Shown here: piece by piece, positions 1 to 5,385 of the stretch
How the letters are laid out: each line of letters begins with the position of its first letter
Position numbering within the stretch: the stretch's first letter is position 1
Source: Phenylobacterium sp.
GTDB taxonomy: Bacteria; Pseudomonadota; Alphaproteobacteria; Caulobacterales; Caulobacteraceae
Direction: 5' to 3'
Assembly: GCA_028290925.1 (NCBI GenBank)
Contig: JAQGIX010000247.1
Coordinates: forward strand, 1-6,708
Length of the DNA stretch: 6,708 bases
Program-made: the position numbers and the translations under genes
The notes under the pieces: generated by a model
Database searches by the model: none
Told to the model about the DNA's origin: nothing
Seen by the model: only the letters and a program-made list of their open reading frames with translations

Positions 1-195
1 ACGCACCTGTCGTTCGGCTTCGGCATCCACCGCTGCGTGGGCAACCGCCTGGCCGAGCTGCAGCTGACCATCATCTGGGAAGAGATCCTCAAGCGCTTCC
101 CGGAGATCGTCGTCACCGGCGAGCCGAGGCGCGTCTATTCCAGCTTCGTGAAGGGCTACGAGACCCTGCCCGTGGTGATCCCCAGCCGGAACTGA
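1..195 (+). CDS. Cytochrome P450, CYP153-like, C-terminal fragment (5' end outside window)
   Basis: Frame 1 is open from the first base to a TGA at 193-195, giving the last 64 residues of a P450 monooxygenase. The heme-binding loop is at the very start: FGFGIHRCVG fits the FxxGxxxCxG signature, with the cysteine at fragment residue 12 as the thiolate ligand to heme iron. The L-helix that follows (NRLAELQL, then WEEILKRF) and the tail containing the GEPRRVYSSFVKGY segment resemble the CYP153 family. CYP153 enzymes are soluble bacterial P450s that hydroxylate the terminal carbon of alkanes and fatty acids with electrons from ferredoxin and ferredoxin reductase. The P450 call rests on the visible motif. 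The CYP153 assignment is from recalled resemblance over a short stretch, and the I-helix and substrate-recognition regions are out of view. It converges with the dioxygenase gene, 33 bp away. Confidence 0.92.
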   Translation, partial: THLSFGFGIHRCVGNRLAELQLTIIWEEILKRFPEIVVTGEPRRVYSSFVKGYETLPVVIPSRN

Positions 196-198
196 TCC

Positions 199-218
199 TC
201 TCCCCGCCCGCGGGGAGA
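199..218. terminator. Hairpin between convergent genes, possible bidirectional terminator
   Basis: An 8-bp perfect stem (199-206 with 211-218, TCTCCCCG/CGGGGAGA) encloses a 4-base loop. It lies in the 33-bp gap between the P450 stop and the stop of the convergent dioxygenase gene, where a shared terminator would be expected. Neither strand shows a T-tract after the stem, so it is not a classical intrinsic terminator. In GC-rich alphaproteobacteria stems without strong U-tracts are common at gene ends, so the role is inferred from position. Confidence 0.4.
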
Positions 219-228
219 TGAGGACGCT

Positions 229-900
229 CTACAGCCCCTTCACCGGCGTGTTCGGGAAGGCCAGCTGCTCGCGGGCCCGCCATTCCTCGGTGACGTAGTT
301 GATGATCACCGAGCGGCGAGGCGTCTTGATCTGGCGCGCCTCGACGCCGTGCCAGGTGCGGTCGGAGGGCACGAAGACGAAGGCGTTGTTCCAGCCGAAC
401 GGCACGCGCTCGACCCAGGTGTCGCGGTCCGCATAGACGTCGGTGCCGAGGTCCTCCTGGCCGTCCACGCCCAGCTGGTGGAGCATGGTGTAGGCCTTCA
501 CCCCCAGGTCGGTGTGCGGCTCCAGCCAGAAGCCGGAGATGTCGATGGCGTATTCGACGCGGATGTAGGTGCCGGGCAGCTTGGCGCCGGTCTGGTCGAT
601 GATCGCCTGCACCACGCGCGGCGACTGGAAGGCCTCGACCACCTGGCGCGCCACCGGATAGGCGTCCAGCACCTCGCCGGCGAAATAGGACCGCTGGTCG
701 TTGTGCAGCTCGCGCCGGCCGGAGACGCCGTGCACCTCCACCGCATGGAACGGCAGCTCGGCGAGCGCGCGAGCCGTGGCCTCCGGAAACACCGACTGGA
801 CCCGCCAGTTGAGGTACGGGCTCTCGCGCCGCTCGGCGGCGGCGAAGCTCTTGAGGATCGCGTCCTCTACGGGGCTGGCGACCGTCATGGCCTCGGTCAT
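229..900 (-). CDS. 2-oxoglutarate/Fe(II)-dependent dioxygenase family protein
   Basis: This 223-residue protein has the double-stranded beta-helix facial triad of 2OG/Fe(II) oxygenases. HTD (His129, Asp131) sits after a FWLEPHTD strand, the distal His184 is in TWHGV, and Arg196 lies 12 residues on in PRRSVIINY, the usual place for the residue that binds the 2OG carboxylate. Such enzymes couple decarboxylation of 2OG to hydroxylation of a substrate, which cannot be identified here. There is no signal peptide or membrane segment, so it should be cytosolic. The start at 900 is preferred because AGGAG lies 9 bases upstream. An in-frame ATG at 936 (MIPAPFFEEH, 235 residues) is possible but has only a G-run before it, and a GTG lies directly upstream of the chosen ATG. 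The gene follows the thioesterase on the same strand after 113 bp, so co-transcription is plausible but not shown. The gap holds a short GC stem (968-972 with 977-981) and no clear promoter. Confidence 0.87.
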   Translation of the reverse strand: MTEAMTVASPVEDAILKSFAAAERRESPYLNWRVQSVFPEATARALAELPFHAVEVHGVSGRRELHNDQRSYFAGEVLDAYPVARQVVEAFQSPRVVQAIIDQTGAKLPGTYIRVEYAIDISGFWLEPHTDLGVKAYTMLHQLGVDGQEDLGTDVYADRDTWVERVPFGWNNAFVFVPSDRTWHGVEARQIKTPRRSVIINYVTEEWRAREQLAFPNTPVKGL

Positions 901-1013
901 CACGCGATGCTCCTCGAAGAACGGGGCCGGAATCATGGCGCCGCCCCCATAACAATGCTCGGTGCGCCGCCCCTCGGGGCGATATAGGCCGATCCGGGCC
1001 TCGCCGCCATGGC

Positions 1014-1835
1014 TCAGCGGTCGTGCGGCGTTTCGCGCACGCGCACGATCACCGACTGGCTGGCGGTGGCCATCAGCTCGCCGTCCTGGGCGAACAGGTA
1101 CATGGCGCCGTGGCCGAAGCCGCCGTGGACCCCGTGGATGCGGATGTCGCAGAGCACCCATTCGGTGGGCGCCACGTGGCGGATCCGCAGGGTGTTGTCG
1201 AGGCTGTTGCCGCCGGCGTTCTGGCCCAGGGCGTTGCCGATGCCGGAGGGCACGAAGTCGGCCATGATCGCCAGCATCGCCGCGTCGATGGCGTAGCGCT
1301 CCCGCGGCCGGATCCAGAGCAAGCTGCGGCCGTCCGCCTCCGGATTGCCCACCCGGTCGGCGCCGTAGTGGCCCTTGGCGACCCGCACCTCGATGCGGCT
1401 GTGCAGCCCCGTCTCGTCGGCCCGCCAGTGCTCGGAGGGCTCGCAGTCCTGCGGCGGGGCGACCTCGGGCATCGCCAGCCACTGCCGCGACAGCTCGCTG
1501 GGCCGCGATCCCAGGGCGGCGTTCACCGTGAAGATCTCGCGGTCCCCCACATGGCCGATGACCCGGGCCTGGGTGTTGTGCTTGCCCACCGCCGGCGTCC
1601 AGACGTCCAGGTCGATCACGCTCGGCGGCCGCGCATAGGAGAGATACTGCGCCGTCGCCCAGATCACCGGCCGGCCGCAGGTCCGCTCCATGGCCCCGAT
1701 CGCCGAGGCCAGGCCCACCCCGCCGAACATGAACATGTTGTCCGGCGGCCCCACGCAGACCGCGGGCGACAGCGGCATGTACCAGCGGTGCGGATTGTGC
1801 GTGGGGCGCAGGTCGAAGAAGTGCGGTTGGTCCAT
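1014..1835 (-). CDS. TesB-like acyl-CoA thioesterase (double hotdog)
   Basis: The 273-residue protein has the length and two-domain layout of the TesB/acyl-CoA thioesterase II family, which hydrolyses acyl-CoA to free acid and CoA. The first hotdog (about residues 30-110) carries FMFGGVGLASAI followed by a QYLSYARPP strand. The second (about 145-268) ends in the typical MATASQSVIVRV strand. By eye alignment to E. coli TesB (Asp204, Thr228, Gln278), the equivalents are Asp193 in MADF, Ser211 in NSLDN and Gln260 in ASQS, so the hydroxyl residue is Ser instead of Thr. The ATG at 1835 gives the expected N-terminus (HRWYMPLSP) although its ribosome site (GAGCGAG) is weak. It is the first gene of a minus-strand pair with the dioxygenase and is divergent from the pirin gene across a region with two dyads. 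The family is quite sure. The acyl chain it prefers is unknown, and some members of this group act in catabolic gene clusters on unusual acyl-CoAs. Confidence 0.9.
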   Translation of the reverse strand: MDQPHFFDLRPTHNPHRWYMPLSPAVCVGPPDNMFMFGGVGLASAIGAMERTCGRPVIWATAQYLSYARPPSVIDLDVWTPAVGKHNTQARVIGHVGDREIFTVNAALGSRPSELSRQWLAMPEVAPPQDCEPSEHWRADETGLHSRIEVRVAKGHYGADRVGNPEADGRSLLWIRPRERYAIDAAMLAIMADFVPSGIGNALGQNAGGNSLDNTLRIRHVAPTEWVLCDIRIHGVHGGFGHGAMYLFAQDGELMATASQSVIVRVRETPHDR

Positions 1836-1854
1836 GGGCTCGCTCTAGAGTGAC

Positions 1855-1890
1855 AGCCGGCAAAAGTAGAGACCACTTTTGCGTCCGGCT
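1855..1890. promoter_or_regulatory. Inverted repeat, candidate operator
   Basis: AGCCGG-CAAAAGT (1855-1867) is matched by ACTTTTG-CGT-CCGGCT (1875-1890), making 13 paired bases around a 7-base spacer with a 3-base asymmetry (CGT). The inner CAAAAGT/ACTTTTG arms are perfect. The dyad begins 20 bp upstream of the thioesterase ATG, in the divergent region shared with the pirin gene. A terminator role is unlikely because no gene ends here. A regulator-binding site or a structure in the thioesterase 5' leader is the likelier reading, but the regulator is unknown. Confidence 0.5.
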
Positions 1891-1892
1891 GC

Positions 1893-1914
1893 GCATGGAA
1901 GGATCCTTGCAAGC
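1893..1914. promoter_or_regulatory. 22-bp imperfect palindrome, candidate operator
   Basis: The stretch is a dyad with no spacer in which 9 of 11 positions pair, centred on a perfect AAGGATCCTT core. The outer arms are GCATGG on the left and GCAAGC on the right. It lies three bases beyond the preceding inverted repeat, about 46 bp upstream of the -10-like box of the pirin gene. Size and continuous symmetry fit a site for a dimeric repressor such as a TetR-type protein. That is inference, since no regulator gene is in view. Confidence 0.4.
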
Positions 1915-1959
1915 CCGCTTTTCGCGGCCGCCAAGCGAGCGAACCGCCCAGGCGTCGAC

Positions 1960-1965
1960 TATATT
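1960..1965 (+). promoter_or_regulatory. -10-like box upstream of the pirin gene
   Basis: TATATT matches the sigma-70 -10 consensus at 5 of 6 positions and is the only clearly AT-rich spot in the divergent region. It lies 23 bases before the pirin ATG, giving a short leader that still contains the ribosome site. No convincing -35 hexamer is found 16-18 bases upstream, so this is a weak call or an activator-dependent promoter. Confidence 0.3.
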
Positions 1966-1977
1966 AAGGGACCACCC

Positions 1978-1983
1978 AAGGAG
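1978..1983 (+). promoter_or_regulatory. Ribosome binding site of the pirin gene
   Basis: AAGGAG is followed by a 5-base spacer and the ATG at 1989, and it decides that start. Confidence 0.8.
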
Positions 1984-1988
1984 CCCGC

Positions 1989-2852
1989 ATGTCCGCCAAG
2001 ACCGTGGTCGCCCAGCACCCTGCCCTGCGCGACGACATCGGCGATCTGGTGACCACCCGGCCGCTGCCGGGGCCGAAGGTCGAGCAAGTCGATCCGTTCC
2101 TGTTCCTGAACCACCACGGGCCGCAGACCTATCCGCCGAACAACCGCGGCCTGCCGTTCGGACCCCACCCGCACCGCGGGTTCGAGACGGTGACCTTCAT
2201 CCTGGAGGGCGAGCTGGCGCACCGCGACACGGCCGGGCACGAGAGCATCATCAAATCGGGCGGAGTGCAGTGGATGACGGCCGGCTCCGGCCTGGTCCAC
2301 GCCGAAGTCTCGCCCGACGCCTTCCTGCGCGAGGGCGGCCCGCTGGAGATCCTGCAGCTGTGGGTCAACCTGCCCGCCCGGCTGAAGATGACCCGGCCGC
2401 GCTATGTCGGCGTGCAGGCGGACGAGATCCCGGCGCTCACCGCGGACGACGGCCGCGTCACCGTGCATCTGATCTCCGGGACCTGGGGCGGCCGCGCCGG
2501 GCCGATCTCGTCGATCACCGGCGTCTTCATGAGCACCATCGAGCTCAAGAAGGGCGGCGCCGTGGGCTTCGGCTCGCTCGCCGGCCGCAATGTCTTCCTC
2601 TACGTGGTGCGCGGCGAGGTTAGGGTGAATCGCGTCGCGGCCGCCGCCCAGCATCTGGTCGAGCTCGACCTTGCGGGCGACACGCTGGAGATCGCCGCGT
2701 CCAGCGACGCGCTCGTGGTGTTCGGCCACGCCGAGCCGATCGGCGAGCCGGTGGTGGCCCACGGCCCCTTCGTCATGAACACCCGCCAGGAGATCCTCGA
2801 CGCCATCCGCGACTACCAGGCCGGGCTGTTCGACCAAGTCGCCGCCGCCTAG
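1989..2852 (+). CDS. Pirin family protein (bicupin)
   Basis: A 287-residue pirin with the usual family length. The N-terminal cupin holds the signature HPHRGFETVTFILEGE (from residue 60), then HRDTAGH and GGVQWMTAGSGLVHAEV. The metal ligands of pirins are all present: His60, His62, His104 and Glu106, with the spacing seen in human pirin and E. coli YhhW. The C-terminal cupin (about 155-260) is degenerate, as usual in the family. Known bacterial pirins bind iron or another metal. Some are quercetin 2,3-dioxygenases, and others modulate acyl-CoA or pyruvate metabolism or respond to stress, so no specific reaction is assigned. It has a good AAGGAG ribosome site and probably its own promoter. It is divergent from the thioesterase gene, and its stop codon interlocks with that of the crotonase gene on the other strand. 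No signal peptide is visible, so it should be cytosolic. Confidence 0.94.
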   Translation: MSAKTVVAQHPALRDDIGDLVTTRPLPGPKVEQVDPFLFLNHHGPQTYPPNNRGLPFGPHPHRGFETVTFILEGELAHRDTAGHESIIKSGGVQWMTAGSGLVHAEVSPDAFLREGGPLEILQLWVNLPARLKMTRPRYVGVQADEIPALTADDGRVTVHLISGTWGGRAGPISSITGVFMSTIELKKGGAVGFGSLAGRNVFLYVVRGEVRVNRVAAAAQHLVELDLAGDTLEIAASSDALVVFGHAEPIGEPVVAHGPFVMNTRQEILDAIRDYQAGLFDQVAAA

Positions 2853-3601
2853 CTGCGGGTGAACTCCGGGTCCCGGCGCTCGCGGAAGGCCGCCACGGCC
2901 GCCTTGTGGTCGTTGCTCTTGCGCAAGGTCCGCAGCTCCCCGGCCAGCATCTTGTTGGCCTCCTCCGGCGAGAGGTCGGGCGCGCGGTTGGCGGTGCGCT
3001 TGCTGGCCTCCACCGACAGCGGCGCGCGCGAGGCGATCCGCTCGGCCAGCCGCACCGCGGCCTCCATCAGGTCGTCCGGCGCATAGAGGCCGGTGGTCAG
3101 GCCGTAGCGCTCCGCGGTCTCGGCGTCGTGCGGCAGGCCGGTCAGCAGCATGGCCTTGGCCCGCGACACCCCGATCAGCCTGGGCAGGCGGTAGGTCGAG
3201 GCCATCAGCCCGACGTTCACCCCGGCGCAGACGAACCGCGCCTCGCGGCTGGCGATGCGGATGTCGCAGCACAGCGCGAGCTCGAACCCGCCACCGACGC
3301 ACCAGCCGTTCACCGCCGCGATCACCGGCGCGCGGCTGGCCTCCAGCCGGTCCAGCAGCCGGGCGAACCCCGCCAGGTCCTCGCCCTGCGGCCCCACGGC
3401 CTTCAGGTCGTCGCCGGAACAGAAGGCCTTGCCCTTCCCGGTGACGATCAGGCAGCGCAGGCTGTCGTCGGCCTCCACCTGGTCGAGGGCGCGCATGAAG
3501 GTCTCGCGCATCTCGACGCCCAGCGGGTTCATCGGCGGATTGTCGATGGTCAGCTTGACGACGCCCGGAGCGACGGGCTCCACATGGACTTCCCCGCTCA
3601 T
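2849..3601 (-). CDS. Crotonase / enoyl-CoA hydratase family protein lacking one catalytic Glu
   Basis: The 250-residue protein has the standard crotonase fold length. Oxyanion-hole segments are present: AFCSGDDLKAV (about 59-69) and NGWCVGGGFELALCCDIRIA (98-117). In mammalian enoyl-CoA hydratase two glutamates (144 and 164) position the water. The first matches Glu107 in GGGFE, but the second position, normally in an FGxPE motif, reads FVCAG here, with Gly127 where Glu is expected. So it binds a CoA thioester but may not be a simple hydratase. Isomerase, racemase-like, hydrolase or lyase chemistry is possible. It is the last gene of the operon, overlapping the CoA-transferase by ATGA, with a perfect AAGGAGG (3609-3615) seven bases before its ATG inside the upstream gene. 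That points to strong, coupled translation. Its TAG interlocks with the pirin stop, and no terminator separates the two. Confidence 0.92.
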   Translation of the reverse strand: MSGEVHVEPVAPGVVKLTIDNPPMNPLGVEMRETFMRALDQVEADDSLRCLIVTGKGKAFCSGDDLKAVGPQGEDLAGFARLLDRLEASRAPVIAAVNGWCVGGGFELALCCDIRIASREARFVCAGVNVGLMASTYRLPRLIGVSRAKAMLLTGLPHDAETAERYGLTTGLYAPDDLMEAAVRLAERIASRAPLSVEASKRTANRAPDLSPEEANKMLAGELRTLRKSNDHKAAVAAFRERRDPEFTRS

Positions 3602-4785
3602 GCGGTCGCCTCCTTGCGTTCGATGGCCGCCGCGCCCTCGCCGATCAGGGCTTCGATCTCTTCGCCCGAGAAGCCGGCCTCGGCCAACACCTCGCGGGTG
3701 TGTTCGCCGACCTCCGCCGGGCCGCGGCTCAGCGCCACCGGCGTGCCGTGCAGCTTGATCGGGGTGCGCACGAACTTCCGCCCGTCCACCTCCGCCAGCA
3801 AACCCCGCGCCTGCACCTGCGGATCGGCCCAGGCCTCCGCGATCGTGTTCAGCGGACCGGCCGGCACGCCTTGCGCTTCCAGCCTGGCCAGCCAGTTCGC
3901 GGTGGTGTCCGCGGCCAGGATCGCCTCCAGCCGCGCCTGCAGGGCGTCGCGGTTGCGCACCCGCCGGTTGGGCCGCTCGAACGCCGCCTCGGCAGCCAGC
4001 TCCGGCGCGCCGATCGCCTGGCAGAACCGGAGCCAGAGCCGCTGGTTGTTGACGCCCACCACCATGTGGCCGTCGGCGGTCCGTAGCGCCTCGTAGGGGG
4101 CGGCCAGCCGGTGGCGCGTGCCCTGGCGCTGGGCGACCTCGCCGGTGGTCAGGTAGAGCCCCGTCTCCCAGACGGTGTAGGCCAGCGCGCTCTCCAGCAG
4201 CGAGGTCTCCACCTGCTGGCCCTCGCCGGTCAGGTCGCGGTGGCGCAGCGCCGCCAGCACGCCCAGGGCCGCGAACACGCCCGCATTCAGGTCCGACAGC
4301 GGCACGCCGGCGGCCACGGGCTTGTCGCTGCCTTCCTCGCCGGTGAAGCTCATGATGCCGCTCATCGCCTGGGCGATCAGGTCGAAGCCGCCGCGATCGC
4401 GATAGGGCCCGTCCAGGCCGAAGCCGGAGACCGACGCATAGACGATCCGCGGATTGACCGCCTTCAAGGCCTCGTAGCCCAGGCCCAGGCGGTCGAGCGA
4501 TCCGGGCCGGTAGTTCTCCACGAACACGTCGGCGGTCTCGGCCAGCTTGCGCACCACGGCCGCGCCCGTCTCGGTGGTCAGATCCAGCGCGATCGCCCGC
4601 TTGTTGCGATTGACGAAGTCGAAGGCGCGGAACGGCGCGCCGGGATGGCCGCGGGTGGTCTCGCCGGCCGGCGGCTCGATCTTGATCACGTCGGCGCCCA
4701 GGTCGGCCAGGATCAGCGAGCAATAGGCGCCGGCGATCACATGGGTGCAGTCGAGCACCTTCAGGCCGGCCAGCGCCCCCGTCAT
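3598..4785 (-). CDS. CaiB/BaiF class III CoA-transferase family protein
   Basis: The 395-residue length and whole architecture fit the class III CoA-transferases (formyl-CoA transferase, CaiB, BaiF), which move CoA between carboxylic acids through a mixed anhydride on an aspartate. The N-terminal CoA-binding segment is clear (GLKVLDCTHVIAG from residue 7, then LGADVIKIEPP and TRGHPG), followed by VNRNKRAIALDL and the FVENYRPGSLDRLGLGY block. The catalytic aspartate is Asp165 in PLSDLNAG, matching Asp169 of formyl-CoA transferase, and is followed by the RDLTGEGQQVE helix-turn typical of the family. The C-terminal third includes GVPAGPLNTIAEAWADPQVQ. It begins inside the end of the NIPSNAP-like gene (ATGA overlap) with GGAG 8 bases upstream, and ends inside the crotonase start. 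A CoA-transferase beside a crotonase suggests activation of an acid followed by beta-oxidation-like steps. Both CoA donor and acceptor are unknown. A racemase of the same superfamily is a less likely alternative. Confidence 0.93.
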   Translation of the reverse strand: MTGALAGLKVLDCTHVIAGAYCSLILADLGADVIKIEPPAGETTRGHPGAPFRAFDFVNRNKRAIALDLTTETGAAVVRKLAETADVFVENYRPGSLDRLGLGYEALKAVNPRIVYASVSGFGLDGPYRDRGGFDLIAQAMSGIMSFTGEEGSDKPVAAGVPLSDLNAGVFAALGVLAALRHRDLTGEGQQVETSLLESALAYTVWETGLYLTTGEVAQRQGTRHRLAAPYEALRTADGHMVVGVNNQRLWLRFCQAIGAPELAAEAAFERPNRRVRNRDALQARLEAILAADTTANWLARLEAQGVPAGPLNTIAEAWADPQVQARGLLAEVDGRKFVRTPIKLHGTPVALSRGPAEVGEHTREVLAEAGFSGEEIEALIGEGAAAIERKEATA

Positions 4786-5375
4786 GTCGCAGGCTCCGGC
4801 GGCGGCACCAGCACGCAGGCCCGCGCCAGCGAGACCCGCGTCAGCTCGCGGCGCCGGGCGAAGATCTGCATCGCCTCGCTGGTCGGATCGCGGCTCTTCT
4901 GCCATTCGCCGAGGTCGCTGTAGCGGGTGATCAACAACAGCTGTCGCGACCCCGAGGCGGTCTCGCCGGCCTGTGGCTCGACGGCGAACAGGCCGTAGAT
5001 CTTCGCCTCGAATTTCGCCTCGAAATCCGTCCAGGCGGCGCCGGAAAGCCGCACGAACTCGTCGAAGCCCTCCGCGTCGATGGTGAACCAGTTGTGGACG
5101 TAGATCCCGCCGGCTTCCGGCCGCGCGCCCTGGTGCGGGCGCAAGGTCGGCGACATGCGCCGCCATTCGGCCGCCGCCACGCCGGAGCCCTTCAGCACCG
5201 CGTCGGAGCTCGCCCGTTCGTCGGTGAGCACCAGGGCCTCGTTGGAGGCGTAGCCCAGCAGGGGCGCGAAGACCCCCAGCACGCCCTCTCCGCCGCCGGC
5301 GTAGACCTGCTCGGCCAGCGTCCGCTGGGCGTTCTTTTCACGTCCGACCCGTAGCTCGTAATAATTGTAGATCAA
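4782..5375 (-). CDS. NIPSNAP-like dimeric alpha-beta barrel protein, function unknown
   Basis: This 197-residue soluble protein opens with IYNYYELRVG, the kind of first strand seen in NIPSNAP and other dimeric alpha-beta barrel proteins. It appears to be two ferredoxin-like halves (about 1-75 and 90-192). The second half begins IYVHNWFTIDAEGFDEF, continues with FEAKIYGLFAVEP and ends with the LLITRYSDLGEWQ strand-helix. No catalytic motif, signal peptide or membrane segment is seen. The start is a TTG at 5375, because no ATG or GTG fits before the conserved first strand. AGG lies 9 bases upstream, overlapping the SDR stop, and translation is probably coupled to the SDR gene 10 bp upstream. 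It overlaps the CoA-transferase by 4 bp. Dimeric alpha-beta barrels in catabolic operons can be monooxygenases, isomerases or chaperone-like partners. Which applies here cannot be told. The reading frame is well supported, the family name moderately. Confidence 0.82.
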   Translation of the reverse strand: MIYNYYELRVGREKNAQRTLAEQVYAGGGEGVLGVFAPLLGYASNEALVLTDERASSDAVLKGSGVAAAEWRRMSPTLRPHQGARPEAGGIYVHNWFTIDAEGFDEFVRLSGAAWTDFEAKFEAKIYGLFAVEPQAGETASGSRQLLLITRYSDLGEWQKSRDPTSEAMQIFARRRELTRVSLARACVLVPPPEPAT

Positions 5376-5385
5376 AGCCTTGGAC

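Noticed and set aside
968..981. Small GC hairpin between the thioesterase and dioxygenase genes as a terminator
   Set aside because: The stem is only five pairs with a four-base loop and no T-tract follows on the minus strand. In this GC-rich DNA it is not distinguishable from chance.
1023..1853. Open frame on the plus strand antisense to the thioesterase
   Set aside because: It mirrors the thioesterase gene almost exactly and its translation has no protein-like pattern, while the minus strand has both hotdog domains and catalytic residues.
937..1896. Possible N-terminal extension of the dioxygenase across the thioesterase gene
   Set aside because: The frame is open by chance. The extension would overlap the thioesterase gene out of frame, its sequence is compositionally odd, and a good AGGAG precedes the internal start at 900.
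2906..4096. Long open frame on the plus strand opposite the crotonase and CoA-transferase genes
   Set aside because: Low-complexity, Arg/Gly/Pro/His-rich translation with no recognisable domain, lying antisense to two genes with clear motifs. GC-rich coding DNA commonly leaves such frames open.
3602..4723. Extension of the crotonase frame through the CoA-transferase gene, suggesting a fusion
   Set aside because: The extra sequence is an Arg/Gly-rich out-of-frame reading of the CoA-transferase gene. A perfect AAGGAGG and ATG at 3601 define the crotonase start.
4786..5166. Extension of the CoA-transferase frame into the NIPSNAP-like gene
   Set aside because: The added residues do not resemble the family, and the true N-terminus GLKVLDCTHV starts right after the ATG at 4785.
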